Origin: Antarcticirhabdus aurantiaca
Lineage (GTDB): Bacteria; Pseudomonadota; Alphaproteobacteria; Rhizobiales; Rhizobiaceae
Length of the DNA stretch: 64,000 nt
Assembly (NCBI RefSeq): GCF_009765365.1
Contig: NZ_VTOM01000001.1
Coordinates: 124,001-188,000, forward strand
Direction: 5' to 3'
A model generated the notes under the pieces. The model searched no databases, had not been told where the DNA came from, and saw nothing but the letters and a program-made list of their open reading frames with translations. The translations under genes and the position numbers were made by a program. Position 1 is the stretch's first letter. Each line of letters starts with the position of its first letter. Below are positions 36,582 to 46,159 of the stretch, piece after piece.

Positions 36582-37331
36582 ATGAAGATCCTCGTCGCGG
36601 TGAAGCGTGTGGTGGACTACAACGTGAAGATCCGGGTGAAGCCGGACGGCACGGGCGTGGACCTCGCCAACGTCAAGATGAGCATGAACCCGTTCGACGA
36701 GATCGCCGTGGAAGAAGCGATCCGCCTGAAGGAGAAGGGCGTGGCGACGGAAGTCGTCGCCGTCTCGATCGGTCCGGCGCAGGCGCAGGAGCAGCTTCGC
36801 ACCGCGCTCGCCATGGGCGCCGACCGCGCCATCCTCGTGAAGGTCGACGGCGTCACCGAGCCGCTGACCGTCGCCAAGATCCTGAAGGGCGTGGTCGAGG
36901 CCGAGAGCCCCGACCTCGTGATCCTCGGCAAGCAGGCGATCGACGACGACGCCAACCAGACCGGCCAGATGCTCGCCGCGCTCACCAAGCGTCCCCAGGG
37001 CACCTTCGCCTCGAAGATCGAGCTGAAGGACGGCCGCGCCGAGGTGACGCGCGAGGTCGACGGCGGCCTCCAGACGATCTCGCTCTCGCTTCCCGCGATC
37101 GTCACGACGGATCTCCGCCTCAACGAGCCGCGCTACGCCTCGCTGCCCAACATCATGAAGGCCAAGAAGAAGCCGCTGGAGGAGAAGACCGCCAGCGACT
37201 TCGGCGTCGATCCGGCCCCGCGCCTGGAGGTCGTCAAGACCGCCGAGCCCCCGAAGCGCCAGGCCGGCGTGAAGGTCGCGAGCGTGGACGAGCTGATCGG
37301 CAAGCTCAAGAACGAAGCCGGCGTGATCTGA
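36582..37331 (+). CDS. etfB: Electron transfer flavoprotein subunit beta
   Basis: 249 residues. [41 protein letters not shown] and [22 protein letters not shown] are the EtfB signature segments; the AMP-binding site is in this subunit. With EtfA it accepts electrons from acyl-CoA dehydrogenases (three dehydrogenase steps are encoded in this window) and delivers them to ETF-quinone oxidoreductase. etfA follows after 24 bp with its own GGGAGAA site. Confidence 0.97.
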   Translation: MKILVAVKRVVDYNVKIRVKPDGTGVDLANVKMSMNPFDEIAVEEAIRLKEKGVATEVVAVSIGPAQAQEQLRTALAMGADRAILVKVDGVTEPLTVAKILKGVVEAESPDLVILGKQAIDDDANQTGQMLAALTKRPQGTFASKIELKDGRAEVTREVDGGLQTISLSLPAIVTTDLRLNEPRYASLPNIMKAKKKPLEEKTASDFGVDPAPRLEVVKTAEPPKRQAGVKVASVDELIGKLKNEAGVI

Positions 37332-37355
37332 CGCGAGACAAGGGAGAACCGACCC

Positions 37356-38285
37356 ATGACCATTCTGCTTCTCGCCGAGCACGACAACGCCGCCCTCAAC
37401 GAGCAGACCGCCAAGGCGCTGACCGCCGCGAGCCGGATGGGCGGCGACGTCCACGTGCTGGTGGCCGGCCAGGGCGCGCGCTCGGTCGCGGACGCCGCGG
37501 CCAGGCTTCAGGGCGTATCCAAGGTTCTGCTGGTGGAGGATGCGAGCCTCGCCCACCATCTCGCCGAGCCGTTGGCCGACCTTCTGGTGTCGCTCGCGCC
37601 CGGCTACGACGCCATCGTCGCGCCGGCGACCTCCATGGCCAAGAACGCCCTGCCGCGCGCGGCCGCGCTCCTCGACGTGATGCAGGTCTCGGACGTCATC
37701 GCCGTCCACGGCCCCGACACCTTCGAGCGCCCGATCTATGCCGGCAACGCGCTCCAGACGGTGCGCTCGACCGACAGGATCAAGGTCGTCACCATTCGCG
37801 CGGCGAGCTTTCCCGCGGCCGGCGAGGGCGGCTCGGCCAGCGTCGAGACGGCGAATGCCGCGGGCGATCCGGGCCTGTCGACCTTCGTCGGTGAGGCGGT
37901 CGCCCACTCCGAGCGCCCGGAGCTGGCTTCCGCCAAGATCATCGTGTCGGGCGGACGGGCGCTGGGCTCCAGAGAGAAGTTCGAGGAGGTCGTCCTTCCG
38001 CTCGCCGACAAGCTCGGCGCGGCGGTCGGCGCTTCGCGCGCCGCGGTGGACGCGGGCTACGCGCCCAACGACTGGCAGGTCGGGCAGACCGGCAAGGTCG
38101 TGGCGCCGGACCTCTACGTCGCCTGCGGCATTTCGGGCGCGATCCAGCACCTCGCCGGCATGAAGGACTCGAGGGTCATCGTCGCCATCAACAAGGACGA
38201 GGAAGCCCCGATCTTCCAGGTGGCGGATTACGGCCTCGTCGGCGACCTCTTCACCGTGCTCCCGGAGATCACGAGCAAGCTCTGA
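37356..38285 (+). CDS. etfA: Electron transfer flavoprotein subunit alpha
   Basis: 309 residues. [24 protein letters not shown] at the start, and the FAD-binding C-terminal domain with [42 protein letters not shown] and [20 protein letters not shown] (both shown across more than one motif) are characteristic. It carries the FAD of the ETF heterodimer. A strong terminator begins 22 bp after the stop. Confidence 0.97.
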   Translation: MTILLLAEHDNAALNEQTAKALTAASRMGGDVHVLVAGQGARSVADAAARLQGVSKVLLVEDASLAHHLAEPLADLLVSLAPGYDAIVAPATSMAKNALPRAAALLDVMQVSDVIAVHGPDTFERPIYAGNALQTVRSTDRIKVVTIRAASFPAAGEGGSASVETANAAGDPGLSTFVGEAVAHSERPELASAKIIVSGGRALGSREKFEEVVLPLADKLGAAVGASRAAVDAGYAPNDWQVGQTGKVVAPDLYVACGISGAIQHLAGMKDSRVIVAINKDEEAPIFQVADYGLVGDLFTVLPEITSKL

Positions 38286-38306
38286 GACCCTCCGCATTGG
38301 ACAGCG

Positions 38307-38340
38307 AAAAAGGGGCGGCCCGAGAGGACCGCCCCTTTTT
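38307..38340. terminator. Bidirectional Rho-independent terminator
   Basis: AAAAAGGGGCGG (38307-38318) pairs perfectly with CCGCCCCTTTTT (38329-38340) around a 10-nt loop. With an A-run on one side and a T-run on the other it can serve both etfBA and the convergent chemotaxis operon ending at 38360. Confidence 0.92.
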
Positions 38341-38359
38341 CGTGTCTGCGTCGTTGTTC

Positions 38360-40156
38360 TCAGAACAGGATGTCGTCGAGGTCGTCGCTCGCCGGGGCCG
38401 GGGCGGCGGAGCCCTTGGCGGAGGCGGGGAGGCGGCCGAAGACCTCGACGAAGATGTCGCGCTCCTCGACCATGGTGTAGCTCTTGCCGAGTTCGTCGAG
38501 GATGGCGTCGACGGCGACGGGATCGGCGCCGCCGTCCTCGGCGGTCGCGGCGGACAGGCCCGCCAGCGACGCGCCGACGGACAGCATCATCGCGCAGCCC
38601 TTCACGTGCGGCGTCATCAGCTTGGTGATGGCGGACACGAGGCCGCCGAGGCCGTTGGCGGTGGAGGCGCCCTCGCGCAGCTGCTCCAGGCATTCGCCCT
38701 CGATGGAGCCGAGGGTGCCGGTCGCCGCTGCGAAGGCGGCGGACACGCCGTCCTCGGCCGCCGCTATGGCCGGCAGGATGCGCTCGCCGAGCTCGTTCGT
38801 CGCGGCGACGGCCACCTCGATGCCGCTGCGAACGTCGTCGGCCTTGTCCTTGGCGATCGAGGCCTGGTCGCGGATCTCGCGGGAAATGTAGCCGATCGTA
38901 TCGTCGCCCGAGTCGACGTGGGCGGCGCGCACCGCGGCGTTGAAGCCGGCGAGGCGCAGCGCGTGCTCCAGCTCCGCCAGCTCGTCCGTCATGCCGATCA
39001 GCGGATGGGCCGCCTCGACGCAGGCCGCGAGCGTGTCGTTGAGGCGCTGGCGGTTCTTCTCGCCGCGCTGGAAGCGGGCGCGCACGCGCGCCGCCTCGGC
39101 CTCGAGCACGGCGATGGCGCTGCGCCCGGCATTCTGGCCGCTGCCGGAGGCGAACATCGAGGCGAGGCGCTGGTCGCTCGCCTCGACCTCCTCGTCGATC
39201 ACGCCCAGCACCGACTGGATGTGGCCCATCTTGTCCTCGTAGAGGCGGGCGAGGCTGGCGAGCTGGGCCATTTCGAGGCGGGCGATGCTGTTCACCGCCG
39301 CGCCGCGCAGCGCCGGGTCGAGTGGCTCGCCGCCGGGCGCCAGCCGGCCCTCGCGGGCGAGAAGCTTCAGCCGCGCGAGGTTGTCGAGCGAGTGCTCCAT
39401 GCGCTGGCGGGCGATGTCGTGGAACTGGAGGCCCGCGACGAGGCCGGCCACCGCCTCGCCGATCTTCTGGAATGAGGCCTGCGCGCCGTCGCGCACGACG
39501 TCGGCACCGGCCCGCTGCTCGTCGAGCTGGGCGAGGAGCTTGTCGAACTGGCCGGCGATGTCGCCGCCCTCGCTGTCGGCGGCGAACTGCAGCTCGGTCG
39601 CGACCGCGCGGCTCTCGTGGATCGAGTTGAGGAGGAGGCGGACGCGCTCGTCGAGGTCGCGGGCGATGCGCTGGCCGGATTCCACCAGCTCCTGGACGTG
39701 GTGGGTGAAGGGGCCGAGCTCGTCGCGCGCGTCGGTCATCGCCTCGATGTGGGTGCGCGCGACGAGAACCACGTAGTCGAGGAGGCGGAAGACCAGCGCC
39801 ACTTCGGACGAGCCGGCCGCGGCCGAGCGGGCGGCGTCCGACAGGCGCTCCAGCGCCGCGCCGCGTTCCACGGCGAGGTCCTGCGCGCTGAGCGCCTGCG
39901 CGGCGGCGGCGCGCAGGTTCGCCTCGACCTCGTCGGCCTTGCCCTTCGACATGATCTCGGTGGCGCGGCGGATGCAGTCGCGCACCGTCATGACGCGGCG
40001 GTAGAGGAGCTGCAGCTCGTTGCCGGCGGCGAGGTAGACCGCCTCGCTGGAGATGTTCCAGGCGCGCAGATCGTCGAGGCGGGCGTCGAGCCCGACATGC
40101 GCCTCGGTGCTCGTCGAGCCGGAGGGATCGTGCTTGATGGCGGTCGCGGCGGTCAT
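38360..40156 (-). CDS. Soluble coiled-coil chemotaxis protein with CheZ-like DxxxQ motif and receptor-tip-like segment
   Basis: 598 residues, almost wholly helical, no signal peptide or membrane helix. Residues 243-252 read LQFHDIARQR, with D247 and Q251 spaced as in the DxxxQ catalytic motif of CheZ (E. coli has QDFQDLTGQ). Residues 398-445 (LAGFNAAVRAAHV...SREIRDQASIAKDKADDV) resemble a degenerate receptor hairpin tip (LALNAAIEAARAGE...). The extreme C-terminus SDDLDDILF recalls the CheY-binding tail of CheZ (acidic, ending in LxF). It starts 41 bp after cheB and is the last gene of the leftward che operon. I infer a CheY-P phosphatase or signal-termination scaffold; this is not proven by sequence alone. 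Confidence 0.7.
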   Translation of the reverse strand: MTAATAIKHDPSGSTSTEAHVGLDARLDDLRAWNISSEAVYLAAGNELQLLYRRVMTVRDCIRRATEIMSKGKADEVEANLRAAAAQALSAQDLAVERGAALERLSDAARSAAAGSSEVALVFRLLDYVVLVARTHIEAMTDARDELGPFTHHVQELVESGQRIARDLDERVRLLLNSIHESRAVATELQFAADSEGGDIAGQFDKLLAQLDEQRAGADVVRDGAQASFQKIGEAVAGLVAGLQFHDIARQRMEHSLDNLARLKLLAREGRLAPGGEPLDPALRGAAVNSIARLEMAQLASLARLYEDKMGHIQSVLGVIDEEVEASDQRLASMFASGSGQNAGRSAIAVLEAEAARVRARFQRGEKNRQRLNDTLAACVEAAHPLIGMTDELAELEHALRLAGFNAAVRAAHVDSGDDTIGYISREIRDQASIAKDKADDVRSGIEVAVAATNELGERILPAIAAAEDGVSAAFAAATGTLGSIEGECLEQLREGASTANGLGGLVSAITKLMTPHVKGCAMMLSVGASLAGLSAATAEDGGADPVAVDAILDELGKSYTMVEERDIFVEVFGRLPASAKGSAAPAPASDDLDDILF

Positions 40157-40197
40157 GAAGGTCGTCCGGCGTCGGAGGGTGGAACAGGCAAGGGGCG

Positions 40198-41268
40198 TCA
40201 GCCGGCGAAGCGGACGATCTCGGCGGGGATCTTGGAGAGCGGCATCTCGTGCTCGACGGCGCCGAGCTTCATGGCTTCCTTCGGCATGCCGTAGACGATG
40301 CAGCTCGCCTCGTCCTGGCCGATGGTGTGGGCCTTGGCCTGGCGCATCTCGAGCATGCCCTTGGCGCCGTCGTCGCCCATGCCGGTCATGATGATGCCGA
40401 GCGCGTTGGCGCCGGCCGAGCGCGCGGCCGAGCGGAACAGGACGTCGACGGAGGGGCGGTGACGCGTCACCAGCGGCCCGTCGCGCACCTCGACGTGGTA
40501 CTGCGCGCCCGAGCGCTGGAGGAGGAGGTGCGAGTTGCCCGGCGCGATGAGGGCGAGGCCGGGCATCAGGCGGTCGCCGGTCTGGGCCTCGCGCACCTCG
40601 ATGGCGCAGAGCGAATCGAGGCGCCGCGCGAAGGCGGCGGTGAAGCCGGCCGGCATGTGCTGGACGATGGCGATGCCGGGAACGTTGGCCGGCAGCGGCT
40701 CCAGCACCTGGCGCAGCGCCTCCGTGCCGCCCGTCGAGGCACCGATCACCACGATCTTGTCGGTGGTGACGGTGAGGGGGCGCCCGTTGGAGGGGGGCAG
40801 AACGGCGTCGGCGGTGAGCTTGGGCTGGACGCCGAGGTCGGTGCGCTGCGGGCTGCGGGCGCGGGGGCGCGCCTGCGCGGCGGCGCGGATCGCGTCGGCG
40901 ATGCGCATGCGCGATTCCAGGAGGAACTGCGGCGTGCCCATCTTGGGCTTGGCGATGACCTCGACGGCGCCCGCCTCGAGGGCCTGCATGGCGGTGCGCG
41001 AGCCGGCTTCCGCCAGCGACGAGCAGATGATCACGGGAAGCGGGCGCTGGCTCATCAGCTTCTGGACGAAGGTGATGCCGTCCATGCGGGGCATCTCGAT
41101 GTCGCAGATGATGACGTCCGGCACCTCGTCGCGCATGCGCTCGGCGGCGAAGTAGGGGTTCTGGGCGGTGCCCATCACCTCCATGCCCGGCTCGCCCTCG
41201 ATGATCTCGGTGAGGGCGGCGCGAACGCTCGCCGAGTCGTCGACGATGAGGACGCGGATGGGCTTCAT
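40198..41268 (-). CDS. cheB: Chemotaxis response regulator protein-glutamate methylesterase
   Basis: 356 residues. The receiver domain (1-125) has the phospho-acceptor D56 in [13 protein letters not shown]; the methylesterase domain (about 165-356) has the catalytic Ser in [12 protein letters not shown], His in [17 protein letters not shown] and Asp in [12 protein letters not shown]. It demethylates receptor glutamates when phosphorylated by CheA. The start overlaps the cheR stop by four bases (ATGA). It belongs to the leftward system, distinct from the CheB at 52.8 kb. Confidence 0.94.
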   Translation of the reverse strand: MKPIRVLIVDDSASVRAALTEIIEGEPGMEVMGTAQNPYFAAERMRDEVPDVIICDIEMPRMDGITFVQKLMSQRPLPVIICSSLAEAGSRTAMQALEAGAVEVIAKPKMGTPQFLLESRMRIADAIRAAAQARPRARSPQRTDLGVQPKLTADAVLPPSNGRPLTVTTDKIVVIGASTGGTEALRQVLEPLPANVPGIAIVQHMPAGFTAAFARRLDSLCAIEVREAQTGDRLMPGLALIAPGNSHLLLQRSGAQYHVEVRDGPLVTRHRPSVDVLFRSAARSAGANALGIIMTGMGDDGAKGMLEMRQAKAHTIGQDEASCIVYGMPKEAMKLGAVEHEMPLSKIPAEIVRFAG

Positions 41269-42161
41269 CGGGGGGCCTCCCTCAGGCGTTCGTAGATGTT
41301 GCCCCGGATGAGGCGAAGCGGCAGAGCCTTGGAGCGCACCGTGTCGGAATGGCCGAGGATCAGGAGGCCGCCGGGGCGCAGGTGCCGGCACAGCTTGGCG
41401 ACGACCTGGAGCTGGACGTCGGGCTCGAAGTAGATGAGGACGTTCCGGCAGAAGATCACGTCCATGCCGGATCCCGGCCGGTAGTCGGCGTCCATGAGGT
41501 TGATCTGGCCGAAGCGCACGTTGCGCCGCAGCTCCGGCGCGACCTTGACGCGCCGGTCGTCGGGATCGCGCGAGCGCATGAGATAGGCCTGGCGCAGGCG
41601 CTCCGGCACCGCCGCGACGTCCTCCACCGTGTAGATCGCGTCGCGCGCGGCGGTGAGGATGCGGATCGAGATGTCGGTGGCGAGGATCTTCCAGGGAAAC
41701 TCGGTGCCCCCGCGCGAGGCCTCGTCGGCGATCATGGCGAGGCTCCAGGCCTCCTCGCCGCTGGAGCAGGCGGCCGACCAGATCTTCAGCGTGCCGTCGT
41801 TGCCTTCCTTGGCCAGGCGCTTCAGCTCGGCCGGAGTCAGGTGCTCGAAGTGGTTCAGCTCGCGGAAGAACGAGGTCTGGTTCGTCACGACGGCGTCGAC
41901 GAAGAACTGCATCTCCTCGCGCTTGCCGCGGTCGCTGCGCAGGAAGGCGGCATAGGCGCCGAAGTCGGCGATGTCGTTCACCATCAGCCGACGGCGCAGC
42001 CGGGTTTCCAGCATCGTCCGCTTCATGTCGGACAAGGCGATGCCGCAGTTTTCCTTCACCAGGCGGACGAGTTCGGCGAAGACGCGGTCGTCGAGCGAAA
42101 CGCGCGTCCAGTGAGGAACGGCGTCGACCTCGGGAACGCGCTGCAGGGACGCGGCGGGCAT
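41265..42161 (-). CDS. cheR: Chemotaxis protein-glutamate O-methyltransferase
   Basis: 298 residues. An N-terminal helical domain with [15 protein letters not shown], then [16 protein letters not shown], the SAM-binding motif [29 protein letters not shown] and [14 protein letters not shown]. It methylates receptor glutamates. Four-base overlap with cheB implies coupled translation. A second CheR lies at 51.9 kb in the other operon. Confidence 0.94.
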   Translation of the reverse strand: MPAASLQRVPEVDAVPHWTRVSLDDRVFAELVRLVKENCGIALSDMKRTMLETRLRRRLMVNDIADFGAYAAFLRSDRGKREEMQFFVDAVVTNQTSFFRELNHFEHLTPAELKRLAKEGNDGTLKIWSAACSSGEEAWSLAMIADEASRGGTEFPWKILATDISIRILTAARDAIYTVEDVAAVPERLRQAYLMRSRDPDDRRVKVAPELRRNVRFGQINLMDADYRPGSGMDVIFCRNVLIYFEPDVQLQVVAKLCRHLRPGGLLILGHSDTVRSKALPLRLIRGNIYERLREAPR

Positions 42162-42219
42162 GAGGGGAACCTTGAAAGTCAGCGTCGGATCGGCGGGGCG
42201 GCGCGCGGATAGGGGAGGA

Positions 42220-42720
42220 TCAGAACTCGAAGACGGCGCCGTCGCGGTCGGCGAACAGCGCGCCGATGTCGAGAAGCGTCATGAATTCCTCGCCGCGTCG
42301 GCCGAGGCCCTGCATGTAGTCGGCCTTCCAGCTCTCGCCGAACTGGGGCGGCTGCTCGATCTTCTGGTCGGCGACGTCGGACACCTCGTGAACCGCGTCC
42401 GCGACGATGGCGACCGTGTGCGGGCGCATGGCGATGAGGAATTCGAGGACGATGATGCGCGTGTCGGGCGTCGGACCCATGTCGAGCCCGTGCATGCCGA
42501 GCTTGCGCTTGAGGTCGACGACGGGCACGCCCGTGCCGCGCACGTCGATCATGCCGATGAGGTTCGAGGGCGCGCCGGCGACCGGGGCGATCGGCTTGTA
42601 GTCGAGCACCTCGCGAACGTGCCGGACCTCCATGGCGAAGGCATTCGAGCCGAGGCGGAAGGTCAGGATCTCGGTCGCTGCCGCCCCGTCCTGCCCGGCA
42701 TAGTTCAACGCGGCGCTCAT
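42220..42720 (-). CDS. cheW: Chemotaxis coupling protein CheW (second of two)
   Basis: 166 residues, a single CheW domain: EILTFRLGSNAFAMEVRHVREVLDY, NLIGMIDVRGTGVPVVDLKRKLG (in parts) and FMTLLDIGALF. It links receptors to CheA. It has an N-terminal extension of about 15 residues. The paralogous CheW 103 bp upstream in the same operon is quite different in sequence, suggesting they dock different receptors or form a mixed array. Confidence 0.92.
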   Translation of the reverse strand: MSAALNYAGQDGAAATEILTFRLGSNAFAMEVRHVREVLDYKPIAPVAGAPSNLIGMIDVRGTGVPVVDLKRKLGMHGLDMGPTPDTRIIVLEFLIAMRPHTVAIVADAVHEVSDVADQKIEQPPQFGESWKADYMQGLGRRGEEFMTLLDIGALFADRDGAVFEF

Positions 42721-42823
42721 GCGCTCATCCCTTGTATGAAGCCGGCTTATGGCCCGTCGGCGAGGGTTGCTTGGGTTTCGATGGGGCGGGGAGCGGGCCG
42801 CTGGCCGAGGCCCGCTGCGGAAA

Positions 42824-43306
42824 TCAGGCTTGCCCGATCTCGACGATGCGCTCGAGGTCGAGAAGCACGACGAAGCGGTTGTCGCGCTTGACGACGCCCG
42901 ACAGGAAGCGCTCGGGCCAGCGCGTGCCGTGCTCGGGGATCGGCTCGATCTCGTCGTCGCGCACGTGGATCACCTCGAACACGGCGTCGGTGCGCACGCC
43001 GACGGCGAAGGCGTCCTCGCCCTGGCCGACCTCGGACACGATCACGCGGGTCGTTTCGGTGTTCTCGGCCCGGGCCATGCGCAGGCGGGTGCGCAGGTCG
43101 ACGAGCGGCACGACGTTGCCGCGCACGTTGATGAGGCCGGGCGCGTGGTCGGGCGCGTTGGGCACCAGCGTCATCGGCGGCGGGTCGAGCACCTCGTGCA
43201 CCCGGTCGACGCGCAGGGCGAAGATGTCGTCGACGAGGGCGACGGTGAGGTAGTCCGCGCCCCCGGCGGCTGCGTCGGTTGTGGGTTCGGCGGCGTCTGC
43301 GGTCAC
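42824..43306 (-). CDS. cheW: Chemotaxis coupling protein CheW (first of two)
   Basis: 160 residues with one CheW domain: YLTVALVDDIFALRVDRVHEVLD, HAPGLINVRGNVVPLVDLRTRL (in parts), and RFVVLLDLERIVEI. It follows cheA by 12 bp and so is translated in near stoichiometry with the kinase. An acidic, Ala-rich tail of about 18 residues precedes the domain. Confidence 0.92.
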   Translation of the reverse strand: MTADAAEPTTDAAAGGADYLTVALVDDIFALRVDRVHEVLDPPPMTLVPNAPDHAPGLINVRGNVVPLVDLRTRLRMARAENTETTRVIVSEVGQGEDAFAVGVRTDAVFEVIHVRDDEIEPIPEHGTRWPERFLSGVVKRDNRFVVLLDLERIVEIGQA

Positions 43307-43318
43307 GAAACGGGCTCC

Positions 43319-45394
43319 TTACGCGGCTTGGCGCTGGCTGTCGGGCCGCGCCAGCGTGCTGCGCCGCGCGAGCGGGTTGACGTCGAGGATGAGGGCGACG
43401 GAGCCGTCGCCCAGGATGGTCGCACCGGCGAGGCCCGGCGTGTTGCGATGGATGGGGGAGAGCGGCTTGATCACGGTCTGGTGCTGGCCGATGACCTGGT
43501 CGACCACGACGCCGATCCGGCCGGAGTCGCTGTCCACCACGACCACCACCGAGCCCGGCTTCTCCGTGCCGAACACTTCGCTCATCCAAAGGAGCGGCAC
43601 GATGGTGCCGCGGATGTCGACGAAGTTGCGCCCGCTGGAGGTCTTCGACTTCAGCGCGGACAGCTCGACGCATTCCTCGACGCTGGAAAGCGGCAGGATG
43701 CAGGGGGCCGAGCCGATCTGGACCTGGAGGCCGTCGATGATCGCGAGGGTCAGCGGCAGGCGCAGGAGGAACTTCGTGCCGTAGCCCGGTTCCGTCTCGA
43801 TCTCGATCGTGCCGTGCAGCTCGTTGATCGTGCGCTTGACGACGTCCATGCCGACGCCGCGGCCCGACAGGTTCGAGATCGCGGCGGCCGTCGACAGGCC
43901 GGGATGGAAGATCAGCTCGTCGATCTCCTTCTCCGGGGGCACGGTGCCCTCGGGGATGAGGCCGGCGGCGATCGCCTTCTCCAGGATGCGGGTGCGGTTG
44001 AGGCCGGCGCCGTCGTCCTCGATGGTGATCACCACCTCGGTGCCGGACTGGCGGGCGCCGAGCCTCAGCGAGCCGCGCTTGGGCTTGCCGGCGGCCTCGC
44101 GGCGCGCCGCGTCCTCGATGCCGTGGTCGATCGAGTTGCGGATGATGTGGACGAGCGGGTCGCCGAGGCGGTCGAGCACGGTCTTGTCGAGCTCGGTCTC
44201 TTCGCCCGACAGGATGAAGTCGATCTCCTTGCCGAGCTCGCCCGACAGGTCGCGCACGACGCGGCGGTAGCGGCTGAACAGCGAGTCGATGGGCAGCATC
44301 CGCATGTCCATCGCGCTGTCGCGAAGGTCGGCGGACAAGCGCTCGATCTCCTCGACCACGGCGGTGAGCGCCGGATCGCGGCCGAGATGGGCGAGGGCCG
44401 ACAAACGCGCCTGGGCGATCACCAGCTCGCCGACCTGGTCAAGCAGCGTGTCGAGGCGCTGGGCCGAAACGCGCACGTGGCTCTCGGTGCGCTCGGCGGT
44501 GCGGGGCTCGGGCGCTTCGGCCTTGCGCTTGGCAGGGGTGGGGGCGGCCGTGGCCGGCGCGGGGCTCGCGGCGGGGGAGGGGAGGGGCGCGGCGACGGCG
44601 GCCTCGGCCACCGGAGCGGCCGCGGCGGGCGCCGGCGACGCATTCGCGGCGGCGGGGGGCGCTTCAACCGCGGGAGCGGCATCGAGCTCCTCGATCACGA
44701 CCGCGCCCGGCTCGTCGACGAAGATGAAGACGTCGTCGATCGCGGCGCGGCCGGCCTCGGTTTCCAGCTCGATGCGCCAGCCGAGATAGATGTCGGTGGC
44801 CGTCATCCGCTCCAGCGGCGGCAGCTTGTCGTCGAGAACCGTGACCGTGGCGGTGCCGAGCTCGGCGACCTCCTCGACGAGCCCGATCGGGTTCGTTCCG
44901 AAGGTCAGGGCCTTGGCCGGAAGGCGCAGGGTCACGACGAAGCGGCGCTTGGCGCTTGCCGGGGCCGCCGCCGGAACGGCGGTCGGCGCGTTCGCCGCGA
45001 CCGGCACGACCGTCGGAGCATCGCCCGACACTTCGGCCTTGAGGAGCGCGACGAGGCGCTCGCTTTCGGCCGCATGGTCGCCGCCCGTCTGGAACAGGAG
45101 GCGGCGGATGTGGTCGGTCGAGGCGAGAAGCACGTTGGCGAGCGAGGGCGTCATCGGCACCTGGCCCTGGCGAACGCGCTCGAAGCCGTTCTCCAGCTCG
45201 TGCGCGAAGGCCGCCATGTCGGCGGGCCCGAACATCCCGCCCGAGCCCTTCAGCGTGTGAAGGGCGCGGAAGGTGGTGTTGACGAGCTCGCGGTCGTCCG
45301 GACGGGACTCGAGGTCGAGCAGCGCCGCCTCGAGCTGTTCCAGAAGATCCTTCGCCTCGTTCAGAAATGTCTCGAGAACGTCCCCGCCACCCAT
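43319..45394 (-). CDS. cheA: Chemotaxis histidine kinase CheA (leftward system)
   Basis: 691 residues. P1 Hpt domain with the phosphorylated H46 (FRALHTLKGSGGMFG); a FVVTLRLP...LGWRIELE domain at about 150-235 in place of the enteric P2; a long Ala/Pro linker; P3 dimerisation; P4 ATPase with LVHIIRNSIDHGIE, IEDDGAGLN and SGRGVGMDVVKRT; P5 CheW-like domain to the end. It phosphorylates CheY and CheB. 10 bp downstream of cheY. The rightward CheA at 49.2 kb has the same architecture but clearly different sequence. Confidence 0.95.
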   Translation of the reverse strand: MGGGDVLETFLNEAKDLLEQLEAALLDLESRPDDRELVNTTFRALHTLKGSGGMFGPADMAAFAHELENGFERVRQGQVPMTPSLANVLLASTDHIRRLLFQTGGDHAAESERLVALLKAEVSGDAPTVVPVAANAPTAVPAAAPASAKRRFVVTLRLPAKALTFGTNPIGLVEEVAELGTATVTVLDDKLPPLERMTATDIYLGWRIELETEAGRAAIDDVFIFVDEPGAVVIEELDAAPAVEAPPAAANASPAPAAAAPVAEAAVAAPLPSPAASPAPATAAPTPAKRKAEAPEPRTAERTESHVRVSAQRLDTLLDQVGELVIAQARLSALAHLGRDPALTAVVEEIERLSADLRDSAMDMRMLPIDSLFSRYRRVVRDLSGELGKEIDFILSGEETELDKTVLDRLGDPLVHIIRNSIDHGIEDAARREAAGKPKRGSLRLGARQSGTEVVITIEDDGAGLNRTRILEKAIAAGLIPEGTVPPEKEIDELIFHPGLSTAAAISNLSGRGVGMDVVKRTINELHGTIEIETEPGYGTKFLLRLPLTLAIIDGLQVQIGSAPCILPLSSVEECVELSALKSKTSSGRNFVDIRGTIVPLLWMSEVFGTEKPGSVVVVVDSDSGRIGVVVDQVIGQHQTVIKPLSPIHRNTPGLAGATILGDGSVALILDVNPLARRSTLARPDSQRQAA

Positions 45395-45404
45395 GGTCCT
45401 ACCG

Positions 45405-45773
45405 TCAGTTCCCGATCAGCTTGTTGACGACGGCGACGAGCTTGGCCTGGTCGAAGGGCTTCACGATCCAGCCGGTCGCGCCGGCGGCCTTGCCCTCGGC
45501 CTTCTTGGCCTCGTCGGATTCGGTGGTCAGCATCACCACCGGAACGCCGGCATGCTTGGGCATGGCCCGCAGCTTGCGGATCATGCCGATCCCGTCGAGG
45601 TTCGGCATGTTGAGGTCGGTGATCACCAGCGAGAAGGACTGGGTCTCCAGCTTGGTGATCGCGTCCGCCCCGTCCACGGCCGTGGTCGGCGAATAGCCGG
45701 CGCTTTCAAGCGTGAAGGAGACCATCTGCCGGATGCTGGCGGAGTCGTCGACGCAAAGAACGCTCTTGCTCAT
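45405..45773 (-). CDS. cheY: Chemotaxis response regulator CheY (leftward system)
   Basis: 122 residues, one receiver domain. Acidic pair D9/D10, phospho-acceptor D53 (VITDLNMPNLDG), T83/T84 (VVMLTTES) and K105 (IVKPFD) are all present, so it should be phosphorylated and act as a diffusible output. It is nearly the same size as, and similar to, CheY1 at 48.8 kb. Upstream gene is the STAS protein, with 6 bp between. Confidence 0.95.
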   Translation of the reverse strand: MSKSVLCVDDSASIRQMVSFTLESAGYSPTTAVDGADAITKLETQSFSLVITDLNMPNLDGIGMIRKLRAMPKHAGVPVVMLTTESDEAKKAEGKAAGATGWIVKPFDQAKLVAVVNKLIGN

Positions 45774-45779
45774 CTATAC

Positions 45780-46073
45780 TTACTCCTTGCCGCCGCCGGT
45801 CGCGCCGAAAGGCGCCACGCCGGCGCGCGACAGCAATGAATCAACGGTGGGTGACGAGCGCATCTCCAGCGCGACGCCCTTGGCCGCGGCGCTCTTCTTC
45901 AAGGACAGAAGAATCTGCACCAGGCTGATGTCGGCCGTCTCGACCTTCGACAGATCGAGCACGAGGCTCTTGGAGCGAAGCTTGCCGAGCTTTCCGATCA
46001 GCGCGTAGCGCAGAACTTCCGCCTGAGGCAGCAGGCAGGACATACCGAAGTCGAACGTCGCGGTGGACGCCAT
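45780..46073 (-). CDS. STAS-domain protein, first gene of the leftward che operon
   Basis: 97 residues, a single STAS domain: LLPQAEVLRYALIGKLGKL, SLVLDLSKVETADISLVQILLSLKKSAAAKG, and MRSSPTVDSLLSRAGV. A serine (ADIS) sits where anti-anti-sigma proteins are phosphorylated. STAS genes in this position usually modulate CheA-CheY interaction (compare CheS of S. meliloti) or stress-type phosphorelays. Exact role unknown. It faces the divergent receptor gene across 247 bp. Confidence 0.88.
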   Translation of the reverse strand: MASTATFDFGMSCLLPQAEVLRYALIGKLGKLRSKSLVLDLSKVETADISLVQILLSLKKSAAAKGVALEMRSSPTVDSLLSRAGVAPFGATGGGKE

Positions 46074-46141
46074 GAGATCGCCCCAATCAGGTGAACTGGA
46101 GCGACCTTCCCAGAAAAGCCTTGCCGCAAGATGAATTTCAA

Positions 46142-46159
46142 AACGATATCGATCTCGTT
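46142..46159. promoter_or_regulatory. 18-bp palindrome between the divergent che operons
   Basis: AACGATATCGATCTCGTT is an inverted repeat matching its complement at 16 of 18 positions, in the AT-rich middle of the 247-bp region (46074-46320) that must hold both promoters. It is 69 bp from the STAS start and 161 bp from the receptor start. It could be an operator for both operons; I recognise no regulator for it. Confidence 0.4.

Noticed and set aside
38297-39475. Plus-strand ORF over the same gene
   Set aside because: Gly/Val/Glu-rich shadow frame, starting inside the terminator.
38360-40156. Calling the DxxxQ protein an ordinary methyl-accepting chemotaxis protein
   Set aside because: It has no membrane helix or HAMP, and the receptor tip motif is degenerate; the DxxxQ motif and C-terminal tail are not receptor features.
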